64,000 nt of DNA from CAISCU01 sp051861545 (GCA_051861545.1 JBIMKP010000008.1:1-64000), one strand, 5' to 3'. Shown: positions 35,687 through 44,922, numbered from the stretch's first letter. Numbers and translations: made by a program. The notes: a model not told the origin generated them from the sequence alone.

Positions 35687-36760
35687 TTAAGCTCCAAATC
35701 CGTCTTTTAATTTCTCAGCATTTTCTGCTACTTGTAATTGGTCAATAAAATCTTGGATTTCACCACTCATTACATCTGTAAGATTGTATTTTGTATAGTT
35801 AATTCTATGGTCGGTTACCCTAGATTGTGGATAGTTATAAGTTCTAATTTTAGCTGATCTATCACCAGATGAAACCATGGTTTTTCTTCTACTAGCAATA
35901 CCTTCATTGTGTTTTTGGAGTTCAATCTCGTACAACTTGGTTCTAAGCATTTGCATTGCACGTTCACGGTTACCATTTTGGGTTCTTTCAACCTGACAAA
36001 CTACAACAATACCAGAAGGTTTATGAGTTAACATAACCTTACTTTCAACTTTATTTACATTCTGACCACCAGCACCACCAGAACGAGCAGTTTGCATATC
36101 AATATCAGCAGGATTTAAATAAACGTCAACCTCTTCTGCTTCAGGCAAAACCACTACAGTTGCTGCTGAAGTATGAACACGACCCTGTGTTTCTGTTTCA
36201 GGTACTCTTTGTACACGATGAACGCCACTCTCGTATTTTAAAATACCATAAACCTCATCACCAGTAACTTCGATGATAACTTCTTTATAACCACCTGCTG
36301 TACCTTCTGTAAAATCTACAACCTCTGTTTTCCATCCACGTTTTTCGCAGAAATACATATACATTCTATACAAATCACCTGCAAAAATACTGGCTTCATC
36401 ACCACCAGTGCCACCTCTGATTTCTAAAACAGCATTTTTTAAATCTTCAGGATCTTTAGGTATTAACAAAATGCGAATTTCTTCCTCCATTGGAGCAACT
36501 TTAGGCTCCAATTCATCTAATTCCTCTTTTGCCATTGCACGCATTTCCTCATCTTTTTCTGTTTTGAGGATATCACGAGCACCACTGATATTACTTACCA
36601 AATTTCTGTACTCAAAGTACTTATCTACAATACCTTGTAAACTTTTGTATTCCCTATTCAATTGGGTAAAACGTTTCATATCAGCCACAACATCTGGCTG
36701 ACTAAGCGTTTCTTCTACTTGCTTAAATCTAATATAAATTGCTTCTAACTTATCTAACAT
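35687..36760 (-). CDS. prfA: Peptide chain release factor 1
   Basis: The protein has 357 residues. RF1 reads UAA and UAG and triggers peptide release. The GGQ loop is RSGGAGGQNVNKVESK with Gly231-Gly232-Gln233. The codon-recognition P-x-T motif is RVPETETQGR, which is the RF1 form rather than the SPF of RF2. The C-terminal signature GDRSAKIRTYNYPQSRVTDH is intact. The ATG at 36760 is used; a longer frame starts at 36781. Confidence 0.97.
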   Translation of the reverse strand: MLDKLEAIYIRFKQVEETLSQPDVVADMKRFTQLNREYKSLQGIVDKYFEYRNLVSNISGARDILKTEKDEEMRAMAKEELDELEPKVAPMEEEIRILLIPKDPEDLKNAVLEIRGGTGGDEASIFAGDLYRMYMYFCEKRGWKTEVVDFTEGTAGGYKEVIIEVTGDEVYGILKYESGVHRVQRVPETETQGRVHTSAATVVVLPEAEEVDVYLNPADIDMQTARSGGAGGQNVNKVESKVMLTHKPSGIVVVCQVERTQNGNRERAMQMLRTKLYEIELQKHNEGIASRRKTMVSSGDRSAKIRTYNYPQSRVTDHRINYTKYNLTDVMSGEIQDFIDQLQVAENAEKLKDGFGA

Positions 36761-36797
36761 CGGTTCAAATTGAATCCGCAAAGATAATCAAACAGAA

Positions 36798-37640
36798 CTA
36801 CTTAGCCATGTTTGTAATGAGGATGCTATCAGAAGTTTGGAAAATAAAGCTTCCTGATTTCAATTTAAAAACACTTTTAGTAGCTAAAAATGGCGTTGGA
36901 ATTGACTCTCTTTTTGAATTTTGTAGATTATAAATAACTACAATATTGTTTTGTAAATACACAATTTCAGTATCCAATAATTGAACACTTTTTAAATTTT
37001 GAACCGGAATTCTTTTGATAAAGCCTGCAAATACATCAAATAAAAACAAACCATTTAAACTATCTGATAATAATAATCGGTTGCCATTTTCATAACAATT
37101 AGTAGGGTTTAACTTATCACTTCCTGCAAAATCAAGTGCATTTCCACTACTTTGTAAAAGTTTACCTTCTCTATTAAACTTTTTTAACTGTAAATCACCT
37201 GCATCAAAAACCCAAATACCATTTTCGTATGACCTAGCTATACAAGCAGCTTGAGTTATTCCCCAATCTTGTAAGCTAATTTTTCCTCTGAAGGCCAAAT
37301 TGTTATCTAAAAGAATTACCATGTTTAATTCTTTATAGAACAAAAAGATTTCCATAGGATTGGAAACATCAATTGAACTAATACTACCACTATAATTATA
37401 GTTTAATGTAGATAATAATTCTCCTGAAGAATTATACTTCACTAATCTGTCTGATTCATCTATAACATACAAATTCCCCAATTTATCACTGCTAATAATT
37501 TTTGATGAAACAGGGATTTTCAAAACAAGCGAAAAGTTGATTGTATCGTTTTTTGCAGGATTTTGTGCTAAAGTTCGAATTGAAACTAAACACAAAAGTG
37601 CAAAAAGTACAAGCTTAAATATTTGGAATTGGATTCTCAT
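36798..37640 (-). CDS. Exported beta-propeller-like protein of unknown function
   Basis: The protein has 280 residues. An N-terminal signal peptide (IFKLVLFALLCLVSIRTLAQ) is followed by repeated four-stranded blades of the NHL/6-bladed type: SSDKLGNLYVIDESDRLVKY, then GIWVFDAGDLQLKKFNREG, then RLLLSDSLNGLFLFDVFAG. No enzyme residues are recognised. The ATG at 37640 overlaps the LpxH-like gene by 26 nt, showing coupled expression. It may be a periplasmic or surface scaffold. Confidence 0.65.
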   Translation of the reverse strand: MRIQFQIFKLVLFALLCLVSIRTLAQNPAKNDTINFSLVLKIPVSSKIISSDKLGNLYVIDESDRLVKYNSSGELLSTLNYNYSGSISSIDVSNPMEIFLFYKELNMVILLDNNLAFRGKISLQDWGITQAACIARSYENGIWVFDAGDLQLKKFNREGKLLQSSGNALDFAGSDKLNPTNCYENGNRLLLSDSLNGLFLFDVFAGFIKRIPVQNLKSVQLLDTEIVYLQNNIVVIYNLQNSKRESIPTPFLATKSVFKLKSGSFIFQTSDSILITNMAK

Positions 37641-38394
37641 TATTTGTGGCTTCAAACGTTTTTAAAACCAAATTTTCACCATCGAATTCGGCATATGAAT
37701 TAAAACCAATCCAATCGCCTAAATTATAATAAGTACTTGTATCATTCAAATTAAAGCTCATTGGCAAATGGCGGTGTCCGAATACGAAAAAATCGAAATG
37801 TTCCTGTTTCAAAGTAGTTCTACAAAACTGAATCAAATGTTCTTTTTCACCATAAAAAGTAAAGTTGCCATCAAAGGTTTTTAATTTACTTCTATGAGAA
37901 AGCCAATTTGCAAAACCAATGCCAATTGAAGGATGCAAAAATGCAAAAAGACGTTGAAAAAACGGATTTCGATAGGTTGCTAAAACCAACTTAAACTTAT
38001 GCTGACCAGGGCCTAATCCATCACCATGACCAATAAAAAACTTTTTGTTACCAAAAGTTCTTGTAATTGGTTTTGAATAAACTTTCACGCCTAATTCTTT
38101 TTCAAAATATCCAAATTGCCACAAATCGTGGTTTCCATGAAAAAAGTGAATAGGAATTCCGGCATCAGTAAATTCTGCGATTTTGGCTTGTAAACGAACA
38201 AAGCCTTTTGGAACTACTAAATTATATTCAAACCAAAAATCAAAAATATCACCAACAATATAAAGTTCCTCACAGCTAGGTTTTATGAAATCTAACCACC
38301 TTATAATTCTTTTTTCTCTTTCAAAAGAGGAAGCTTCATCAGGAATTCCTAAATGAAAATCAGAAGCAAAATATATCTTTTTAACTAAACTCAA
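37615..38394 (-). CDS. lpxH: UDP-2,3-diacylglucosamine hydrolase (LpxH-like)
   Basis: The protein has 259 residues with the LpxH motif set: ASDFHLG (Asp12, His14), VGDIFDFW, FHGNHDLW, IGHGDGLGPG and FGHRHLP. LpxH splits UDP-2,3-diacylglucosamine into lipid X and UMP, a cytoplasmic lipid A step. The start is TTG at 38394; no in-frame ATG is near. It begins 5 nt after the LUD gene and overlaps the beta-propeller gene. Of the two LpxH-like proteins in this window this one fits the family better. Confidence 0.85.
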   Translation of the reverse strand: MSLVKKIYFASDFHLGIPDEASSFEREKRIIRWLDFIKPSCEELYIVGDIFDFWFEYNLVVPKGFVRLQAKIAEFTDAGIPIHFFHGNHDLWQFGYFEKELGVKVYSKPITRTFGNKKFFIGHGDGLGPGQHKFKLVLATYRNPFFQRLFAFLHPSIGIGFANWLSHRSKLKTFDGNFTFYGEKEHLIQFCRTTLKQEHFDFFVFGHRHLPMSFNLNDTSTYYNLGDWIGFNSYAEFDGENLVLKTFEATNNENPIPNI

Positions 38395-38399
38395 AATCC

Positions 38400-39083
38400 T
38401 TAATCTCTTCGGGTATCATCAATAAAGAACAAAACAATTTCTTGTGAACCCATTCCACCAGAAATAATTTTTGGCAAGTCACCAGGTATTTCAGCAGGAA
38501 TTTCATCGGTGCAAGCAGGCCCAGTTATTAGGCTAAACATTGAAGGAGTTTTACGTCCGTATCTATTTCTTAAAACCTGAAAACCATCTTTAACATCGGC
38601 AACCAATTGCGAGCGTTTTACCACAAAAACCAAGGTTGGAGGCCAAATAGTCATGGTGCGTGAATTTCTAACACTACTAACTAAAATACTGCCGGTTCTG
38701 GCAATCATAGCTTCACAACCCAATATGGCAGCTTGAGTTTTTTCGATATTATCAGAACCTTGTTGATGAGAAATACCGCTATCTGTTAAAAGATTTTGCA
38801 TTTCCTCTTCCCAACAAAAAACGTGTTTCCATTTACGGAGTTCTATTAAATCCAATAGTTTATCAATACAATCAAATTGGTTTGCGCAATAAACATACTG
38901 TCCGCCTAATTCTGTAAACTTTTTAACAAAGGTTTCAGCTTGGGTTTCTTCATTGGAACGAGCATAAATATTCGATTCAAAATCGATATTTTGATACAAG
39001 CTCTTTGATTTCACATTAAGAGCCTGTCTTAACTTTTTCAGGATTTTTTCCTTCGATGTAATAAACTGTTCCAAGACACGCAA
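38400..39083 (-). CDS. LUD-domain (LutC/YkgG-type) protein
   Basis: The protein has 227 residues. The LUD domain (PF02589) is marked by GCEAMIARTGSILVSS and PPTLVFVVKRSQLVADVKDG. LutC-like proteins take part in lactate oxidation together with LutA and LutB, but no such genes are nearby, so that role is not supported here. The start is TTG at 39083, with no in-frame ATG upstream. A terminator separates it from ftsH, so it probably starts its own unit with the LpxH-like gene. Confidence 0.85.
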   Translation of the reverse strand: MRVLEQFITSKEKILKKLRQALNVKSKSLYQNIDFESNIYARSNEETQAETFVKKFTELGGQYVYCANQFDCIDKLLDLIELRKWKHVFCWEEEMQNLLTDSGISHQQGSDNIEKTQAAILGCEAMIARTGSILVSSVRNSRTMTIWPPTLVFVVKRSQLVADVKDGFQVLRNRYGRKTPSMFSLITGPACTDEIPAEIPGDLPKIISGGMGSQEIVLFFIDDTRRD

Positions 39084-39128
39084 TTTAAATAAATCATTTG
39101 AAATATACTCAGTAGAAAAATTCCATAA

Positions 39129-39174
39129 AAAAGCCCATTTAAATTCAATCTTATTTGAACTTAAATGGGCTTTT
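39129..39174 (-). terminator. Intrinsic terminator after ftsH
   Basis: The arms AAAAGCCCATTTAA (39129-39142) and TTAAATGGGCTTTT (39161-39174) pair perfectly, with an inner TTCAA/TTGAA stem in the loop. Read on the minus strand, the stem is followed by a run of T. It lies 17 nt past the ftsH stop. Confidence 0.85.
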
Positions 39175-39190
39175 AAAATACTATAAATTA

Positions 39191-41221
39191 CTATTCTACT
39201 TTTGGCTCATCTGTTGATGCATTCTGTATTGTTTCAACAACATCAGCTTCAATAGCAGGTAATTCTATTTCAACTTTATCAAAAGGACGATTACCTAAAA
39301 TTTCTAATAAATCATGTTGGAACAAAATTTCCTTTTCCAACAAAATTTTAGCTAATTCTTCCAATTTATCTCTTTTTTCAATTAATAGGTTTTTAGTTGC
39401 AGTAAAACATGCTTCAATAAGTAACCTAACCTCTATATCAATCATTTCTGCTGTTTTATCTGAATACGGTTTAGTAAAACCATACTCTTGATTGGCATCA
39501 TAAAACGATACATTTCCAATTTTATCATTCATACCATAGATGGTTACCATTCCATAAGCCATCTTAGTAATTCTTTCTAAATCATTTTGAGCACCAGTGC
39601 TAATTCTACCGAAGATTAAATCCTCAGCCGCTCTGCCACCTAAAGTCATACAAATCATGTTTTTTAACTGCTCGGTAGTATATAAGTATTGGTCTTTTGG
39701 CAAATACTGAGCATAGCCCAAAGCCGCAACACCTCTAGGAACAATACTCACTTTTACTAAAGGATCTAAACCTTCTAAAAACCAACCAACAATAGCATGA
39801 CCAGATTCATGGTAAGCAATAATTTCTTTTTCTTCTGGAGAGATAATTTTGTTTTTCTTTTCCAATCCACCAATTACACGGTCAACTGCATCTTGAAAAT
39901 CCTGCATATCAACCGCAGTTTTATCTTTTCTTGCAGCAATTAAAGCAGCTTCATTACAAATATTGGCAATATCAGCACCTGCAAAACCAGCAGTTTGAGT
40001 AGCCAATCTTTCAGGATTAACATCAGTAGCCAATTTCAATGGTTTTAAATGCACTTTGAAAATTTCTGCACGTCCATTTAAATCTGGTTTATCAATAGAA
40101 ATTTGTCTATCGAAACGTCCTGGTCTTAATAAAGCTGAATCCAAAATATCAGGTCTATTGGTAGCAGCAAGTATAATTACACCTAAGTCTGTAGCAAATC
40201 CATCCATTTCAGTCAATAACTGATTCAAAGTATTTTCTCTTTCATCGTTTCCACCTTGAACTAAATTTTTGCCACGAGCGCGACCAACAGCATCAATTTC
40301 ATCGATAAAAATAATACAAGGTGCTTTTTCTTTTGCTTGTTTAAACAAATCTCTCACACGACTAGCACCAACACCCACAAACATTTCTACGAAATCGGAA
40401 CCGGATAAAGAGAAGAAAGGAACACCAGCTTCACCAGCAACTGCTTTTGCTAATAAAGTTTTTCCAGTTCCTGGAGGGCCTACAAGCAATGCACCTTTAG
40501 GAATTTTACCACCAAGATTTGTGTATTTTTTAGGGTTTTTTAGAAAATCTACGATTTCCATTACCTCTACCTTAGCCTCATCTAAACCAGCAACATCTTT
40601 AAAAGTGGTTTTAACATGACCATCTTTATCAAATAATTGCGCACGACTCTTTCCAATATTGAATATTTGCCCGCCACCAGAAGGGCCACCAGCCATTCTA
40701 CGCATAATGAACATCCAAACACCAACTAAGATAATAAGAGGTAACATCCATGTGAATAGGAAATCACCTAGGTAATTATTCTGGGTTACATATTCAACTG
40801 CAACTTGTTCATTGGCAGGAAAATCTTTCTGTTTTTCATTGATGTCTTTTTCGAAGCTAGAAATATCTCCAATTTCAAAAAAGTAATGTGGACCAACAGT
40901 TTCACCTATAATGCTACGATTTTTTAAATCTTTGTATTTGTCGTTTTTTAAGGCCTCTTTTTTTAGATAAATTTCAGCTATGCTTTTATTTACAACAACA
41001 ACTTTTTCTACATCATGAGCCAATAACATTTTATTGATGAACTCAATTTTTGATGTCTTGTTAGCTCCATTTTTAGGTAAAAAAGTAAGGGCTATAAAAA
41101 CCACAGCAATAATTCCATAAATCCAATAAAAATTGAATTTAGGCATTGGTGGAACTTTCGGTTTTTTATTTTTATTTTCATTAGAATCGTTTTTCGGATT
41201 CTCGCTTTGATTTTCTGACAT
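39191..41221 (-). CDS. ftsH: ATP-dependent zinc metalloprotease FtsH
   Basis: The protein has 676 residues. An acidic Asn/Lys-rich N-terminus leads to TM1 (about 31-48), a periplasmic domain and TM2 (about 155-173). The AAA+ domain has Walker A GPPGTGKT (248-255), Walker B IIFIDEID and the second region of homology with NRPDILDSALLRPGRFDR. The zinc protease site is HESGH near residue 470. It degrades membrane and short-lived cytosolic proteins. Its neighbourhood next to a LUD gene is common in Bacteroidota. Confidence 0.97.
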   Translation of the reverse strand: MSENQSENPKNDSNENKNKKPKVPPMPKFNFYWIYGIIAVVFIALTFLPKNGANKTSKIEFINKMLLAHDVEKVVVVNKSIAEIYLKKEALKNDKYKDLKNRSIIGETVGPHYFFEIGDISSFEKDINEKQKDFPANEQVAVEYVTQNNYLGDFLFTWMLPLIILVGVWMFIMRRMAGGPSGGGQIFNIGKSRAQLFDKDGHVKTTFKDVAGLDEAKVEVMEIVDFLKNPKKYTNLGGKIPKGALLVGPPGTGKTLLAKAVAGEAGVPFFSLSGSDFVEMFVGVGASRVRDLFKQAKEKAPCIIFIDEIDAVGRARGKNLVQGGNDERENTLNQLLTEMDGFATDLGVIILAATNRPDILDSALLRPGRFDRQISIDKPDLNGRAEIFKVHLKPLKLATDVNPERLATQTAGFAGADIANICNEAALIAARKDKTAVDMQDFQDAVDRVIGGLEKKNKIISPEEKEIIAYHESGHAIVGWFLEGLDPLVKVSIVPRGVAALGYAQYLPKDQYLYTTEQLKNMICMTLGGRAAEDLIFGRISTGAQNDLERITKMAYGMVTIYGMNDKIGNVSFYDANQEYGFTKPYSDKTAEMIDIEVRLLIEACFTATKNLLIEKRDKLEELAKILLEKEILFQHDLLEILGNRPFDKVEIELPAIEADVVETIQNASTDEPKVE

Positions 41222-41281
41222 GTTAAATAATATGAATTGCTAAAATGCTAAAATGTTTTGTGTTTTTAAAGAAAAGAAAAG

Positions 41282-41776
41282 TTAGGCTGATAAAGTTTTT
41301 ATTTTCGACCAAATCCAACTTTTATTTACCGGTTTAAGCCAATTTTCATCAAAATCTTTTTTTGTTTGAACTAAATTGTCGTAAAAAAGTGTGTTTTCAT
41401 CAACTAAACCTTCTTCAACAGCCTTTTCTAATTGATGTTTATTAAATACAAGAACCTCGTTTTCGTGTGCTAAATGGATATTTAATCGGTTAAAAAAAGA
41501 CAATCCAGTTTTTTGCTCAATTTCTTTTACAAGCTGAACTGATTTATCAATACCACAGCCACTTATTTCAGCTGCAGATTCATCAACCATAAAAACCAAA
41601 AAATGAGCCTTTACCAAAGCAGCTTTGGCATTCAATTGTTGCTGGTGTGAAGTCCAACCTTTGGCAAATCCGTCTAAAAGATTTTGAACATCAGTACTTT
41701 GTTCAGGGTTCAATTTTCCTGTTGAAGCATAAATCCAAACCCTAGAATAGTCGGGTAAAGTATTAAAAATATCCAT
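41282..41776 (-). CDS. Conserved Bacteroidota protein, often labelled ABC transporter ATPase
   Basis: The protein has 164 residues, soluble, without a signal peptide. It contains LPDYSRVWIYASTGKL, the central FLVFMVDESAAEISGCGIDKS and LFYDNLVQTKKDF. These match a small family frequent in Bacteroidota. The name ABC transporter ATPase seen in databases is not supported here: there is no Walker A or signature motif. The ATG at 41776 is chosen over 41803. It lies 60 nt upstream of ftsH on the same strand, so the two may be co-transcribed. Confidence 0.7.
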   Translation of the reverse strand: MDIFNTLPDYSRVWIYASTGKLNPEQSTDVQNLLDGFAKGWTSHQQQLNAKAALVKAHFLVFMVDESAAEISGCGIDKSVQLVKEIEQKTGLSFFNRLNIHLAHENEVLVFNKHQLEKAVEEGLVDENTLFYDNLVQTKKDFDENWLKPVNKSWIWSKIKTLSA

Positions 41777-41954
41777 TTTATTAATTGGGTATGTGGGTAC
41801 CAAAAATCACGCCATTGACATATTGTCAGAATCAATTTTTAGAAAATTTGTATATTCGTGAGACCAGCAACCTGCTCAAAGATAAAAAATCGTATTTAAT
41901 TTTTGAGACAAGTTGTTTACAAAATAAAAAATGAAACAATCAAACTTAAGTTTT

Positions 41955-42539
41955 ATGAAAAAGAAATTCTTTCTTTCTTTTATGGCGTTAGGTCTTTTTT
42001 GCTCCTTTAGTGCAAAAGCTCAAATACGCGAATTCACCATAGGTTATGGCATTATGCCACAATCTTTAAATCAGATTAAGAGTATTAACAATTTTGCTGA
42101 AACAAAATTTTCAGGTAGTATTGGTCCGAGTACAAGCAAAGATTTTTCTATTTCTGGGCCTTATCGTTTAGGATTTACTCAGTATGACACCAAACATTTG
42201 ACTTTAGGAGCAGATTTAAGTTATGCAGCAATTGAAGCCAAAATGACTTATTCAGATGCAACAAAAGAAACTGTGAACTTTAATTATTTCACTTTAATGG
42301 CAAATGTAAATTACCAATATACAGACAATCCAAAACTATCAGTTTATTCTGGAGTTCATTTTGGTGTTAGTTACGTAAATGCAAAAAACGCCAATACAGG
42401 TAAAAAAGGGGAGGATTATATTCCAGCATACCACTTAACAGCATTAGGAATTCGTTATGGCGAAAAAGTTGGTATTTATGCTGATTTTGGCTATGGTTTC
42501 AATGGAATTGTTAATGCCGGATTGTTATATAAGCTGTAA
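41955..42539 (+). CDS. Outer-membrane beta-barrel protein
   Basis: The protein has 194 residues. The signal peptide is MKKKFFLSFMALGLFC through SAKAQ. The mature protein has the amphipathic strands of an 8-stranded barrel (HLTLGADLSYAAIEAKMTY, YFTLMANVNYQY, KVGIYADFGYGFNG) and ends LLYKL. The ATG at 41955 is chosen over 41931, which would add an odd eight-residue extension. The function is unknown. A terminator-like hairpin follows. Confidence 0.6.
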   Translation: MKKKFFLSFMALGLFCSFSAKAQIREFTIGYGIMPQSLNQIKSINNFAETKFSGSIGPSTSKDFSISGPYRLGFTQYDTKHLTLGADLSYAAIEAKMTYSDATKETVNFNYFTLMANVNYQYTDNPKLSVYSGVHFGVSYVNAKNANTGKKGEDYIPAYHLTALGIRYGEKVGIYADFGYGFNGIVNAGLLYKL

Positions 42540-42547
42540 AATTTGCA

Positions 42548-42653
42548 AAAAGAGGCTTAAAGATTATCAAAAATATTTTTGACCTCAATTTATTCACTAT
42601 TTTCGGAGGCTGCATCAGTACCAAAATTAGCGTCTACTGATTCAGCCTCTTTT
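42548..42653 (+). promoter_or_regulatory. Terminator hairpin with a competing upstream arm before the FAD oxidoreductase
   Basis: A strong hairpin pairs GAGGCTG-c-ATCAGTA (42606-42620) with TACTGAT-t-CAGCCTC (42635-42649), followed by TTTT and ending 3 nt before the next start codon. An upstream arm AAAAGAGGCT (42548-42557) is complementary to AGCCTCTTTT (42644-42653) and could compete for the same sequence. This is the layout of an attenuator. A plain terminator for the upstream gene is the simpler reading. Confidence 0.5.
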
Positions 42654-42656
42654 ATT

Positions 42657-43904
42657 ATGTTAAAACCAGAAGATATCATTATTATAGGAGCAGGACCTGC
42701 GGGTTGTGCTACTTCCTTGTTTCTGAGTAAAGCAGGAATTCCGCATACTATTATCGAGAAATCAGCATTTCCAAGAGATAAAGTTTGTGGTGATGCATTA
42801 AGCGGAAAAGTAGTTTATGTTTTAAAACAACTAAATCCAGCTTTTCTCGATAAATTAAGCAGTAAACCAGAATCATTCATGCCAAGTTGGGGTGTAAAGT
42901 TTGTTGCTCCCAATGGAAAATCTATAGACATTCCCTTTAAAAATGATATAAGTAAAGAAACTCATGCTCCTGGATTTATCAGCAAAAGAATAAACTTTGA
43001 TGCCGAGTTGTTTTCATGGTTAGATAAAAATTATGCAGATATTAGACTAGAAACCTCTTTAAGTTCAATTGAAAAAACAAAAGAAGGTTTAGTTTTAAAC
43101 CTTGAAAATAAAGATGGTAGCTATCAAATTAAACATCCTAAATTAGTTATTGGTGCCGAAGGTGATAGGTCGATAGTTGCTAAAAATTTATCTGATATCA
43201 GAAAAGAAAACGACCATTATTGCGCAGGAATCAGGGCTTATTATAAAGGAGTTGAAGGACTACATGAGCAAAACTTTATTGAACTCCATTTTTTAGAAGA
43301 AATGCTACCAGGCTATTTTTGGATTTTCCCTTTACCTAATGGTGATGCAAATATTGGTGCTGGTATTTTAAGTTCTTCGGCTAGCAAAAAAAAGGTAAAC
43401 CTCAAAAAAGATATGCTTAATGCCATTGCAAACAATCCAAATATTAAGGAGCGTTTTAAAAATGCAAAATTGGATGGTAAAATTGAAGGTTGGGGATTAC
43501 CACTTGGCTCAAAACAAAGAAAAATTTCTGGTGAAAACTTTCTACTTACAGGTGATGCGGCCAGTTTAATTGACCCTTTTACTGGTGAAGGAATTGGAAA
43601 TGCAATGTATAGTGGAATGTTAGCTTCACAACATATTCAAAATTGCATCAAGGAAAATAGATTTGATGCTGAGTTTAATAAATCTTATGATAAGGCATTT
43701 TATGATAGGCAATGGGATGAATTAAAACTGAGTCATACCATGCAAAAACTTGTTAAATACCCATGGTTATTCAATTTTGTTGTTAATAAAGCACATAAAA
43801 ATAAGGCATTGAGAGAAACCATCTCTTGTATGTTTGAAGATTTAGATTTAAGAGCAAAACTCAGGAATCCATTATTTTATATTAAACTTCTCATAAACGA
43901 TTAG
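42657..43904 (+). CDS. FAD-dependent oxidoreductase, geranylgeranyl reductase-like
   Basis: The protein has 415 residues. The N-terminal Rossmann motif is IIIIGAGPAGCATSLFLSKAG, followed by KVCGDALSG. The second FAD site is LTGDAASLIDPFTGEGIGNAM. These mark the geranylgeranyl reductase/FixC-like group of the FAD superfamily, which reduces isoprenoid or lipid double bonds. The true substrate is unknown. The ATG at 42657 is chosen because the upstream in-frame extension to 42579 reads through the hairpin. A glycosyltransferase gene follows after 5 nt. Confidence 0.82.
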   Translation: MLKPEDIIIIGAGPAGCATSLFLSKAGIPHTIIEKSAFPRDKVCGDALSGKVVYVLKQLNPAFLDKLSSKPESFMPSWGVKFVAPNGKSIDIPFKNDISKETHAPGFISKRINFDAELFSWLDKNYADIRLETSLSSIEKTKEGLVLNLENKDGSYQIKHPKLVIGAEGDRSIVAKNLSDIRKENDHYCAGIRAYYKGVEGLHEQNFIELHFLEEMLPGYFWIFPLPNGDANIGAGILSSSASKKKVNLKKDMLNAIANNPNIKERFKNAKLDGKIEGWGLPLGSKQRKISGENFLLTGDAASLIDPFTGEGIGNAMYSGMLASQHIQNCIKENRFDAEFNKSYDKAFYDRQWDELKLSHTMQKLVKYPWLFNFVVNKAHKNKALRETISCMFEDLDLRAKLRNPLFYIKLLIND

Positions 43905-43909
43905 TTTAA

Positions 43910-44827
43910 ATGTTAAGCATTTGTATACCTATATATAATGTTTTGGTTTTTGAATTGCTAAGTAATTTACGAAAGCAAATCAAAGAACAGCAACTCGATT
44001 GCGAAATTATTTGTATAGACGACAGTTCAAATGAGGATATAAAAGTTCAAAATATACCAGCAGTAGCTTTTACCGACCAATATATTCAACTTAAAAAAAA
44101 TATTGGTCGTTCTGCTATAAGAAATCTGTTTCTCGATTATGCTAATTATCCATATCTACTATTCTTAGATTGTGACGTAAGTATTGCAAAAGATTCATTT
44201 CTAGAAAATTATCTTTCTGCCATTAAAGATAATCATTGGCTAATTTGTGGTGGACATGAATATTTAAATATCAAACCAGAAAAAAAATTCAGGTTAAAGT
44301 GGAATTATGGTCGAAAAAGAGAAAGTAAATTAATAAAAGAAAGGCTCAAAAAACCACAAAAAAGTTTCATGCCCAGTAATTTTGTGATAAAAAAAGAGGT
44401 TCTTGCAGAAAATCCTTTTGATACCAGATTATCGCAATACGGCCATGAAGACACCTTATTTGCGTACAATTTGGGTTCTGTAGGAATAAAATTTTTCCAT
44501 ATCGAAAATCATGTTGAAATAACTGATTTAGAATTGAATGAAATTTATCTTAAAAAAACTGAACAAGGAATTTATAACCTTAAAAAAATACTTGAGTTTA
44601 CTAAATACGATTCTCAACTAATTAATAATGTTAGTCTTTTGAAGTTTTATTTTAGAAGCAAAAAAAATGGCACCTTGTTTATTTTTAATGTCTTTATAGA
44701 ATTATTCTTTAATAAAATTCGTTCAAAACTTCAAAAAGGAAACACCTCTTTATTTTTATTTGATTTATATAAATTGGCTTGTTTTAACAGGGTAATGAAA
44801 GCCGACAGAAATCAGATAATCAAGTAG
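43910..44827 (+). CDS. Family 2 glycosyltransferase
   Basis: The protein has 305 residues. The GT2 fold starts LSICIPIYNV, with the acidic IICIDDSS and the metal-binding LFLDCDVS (DxD type). The acceptor half includes SQYGHEDTLFAYNLGSVG, with the ED pair often acting as catalytic base. GT2 enzymes use nucleotide-sugars to build surface glycans. It follows the FAD oxidoreductase by 5 nt, so both may be in one unit. The acceptor is unknown. Confidence 0.82.
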   Translation: MLSICIPIYNVLVFELLSNLRKQIKEQQLDCEIICIDDSSNEDIKVQNIPAVAFTDQYIQLKKNIGRSAIRNLFLDYANYPYLLFLDCDVSIAKDSFLENYLSAIKDNHWLICGGHEYLNIKPEKKFRLKWNYGRKRESKLIKERLKKPQKSFMPSNFVIKKEVLAENPFDTRLSQYGHEDTLFAYNLGSVGIKFFHIENHVEITDLELNEIYLKKTEQGIYNLKKILEFTKYDSQLINNVSLLKFYFRSKKNGTLFIFNVFIELFFNKIRSKLQKGNTSLFLFDLYKLACFNRVMKADRNQIIK

Positions 44828-44841
44828 TTTTACAGATTTTC

Positions 44842-44872
44842 TTGTATATTTTAGTATAAATACTTATGTTTG
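44842..44872 (+). promoter_or_regulatory. Promoter of the rimP-nusA-infB operon
   Basis: TTG at 44842-44844 and TATGTTTG at 44865-44872 are separated by 20 nt. This is a close match to the Bacteroidota -33/-7 promoter pattern. It lies between the GT2 stop and the leader hairpin. Confidence 0.7.
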
Positions 44873-44885
44873 TAGGGAATTAAAC

Positions 44886-44911
44886 AGAGGGGACCGAAAG
44901 TCCCCTCTTTT
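44886..44911 (+). promoter_or_regulatory. GC-rich leader hairpin with U-tract before rimP
   Basis: AGAGGGGAC (44886-44894) pairs perfectly with GTCCCCTCT (44900-44908) around a cgaaa loop, and the strand continues as TTT then ATTAGG. It is located between the promoter and the rimP start codon. A terminator in this position would act as an attenuator of the operon that includes nusA, an elongation/termination factor. Confidence 0.65.
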
Positions 44912-44922
44912 ATTAGGTATTT

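Noticed and set aside
40269..40619. Plus-strand ORF of 116 codons opposite ftsH
   Set aside because: It mirrors the conserved AAA+ domain of ftsH and is a frame shadow.
41282..41776. ABC transporter ATPase label for the small protein beside ftsH
   Set aside because: No Walker A, Walker B or ABC signature motif is present.
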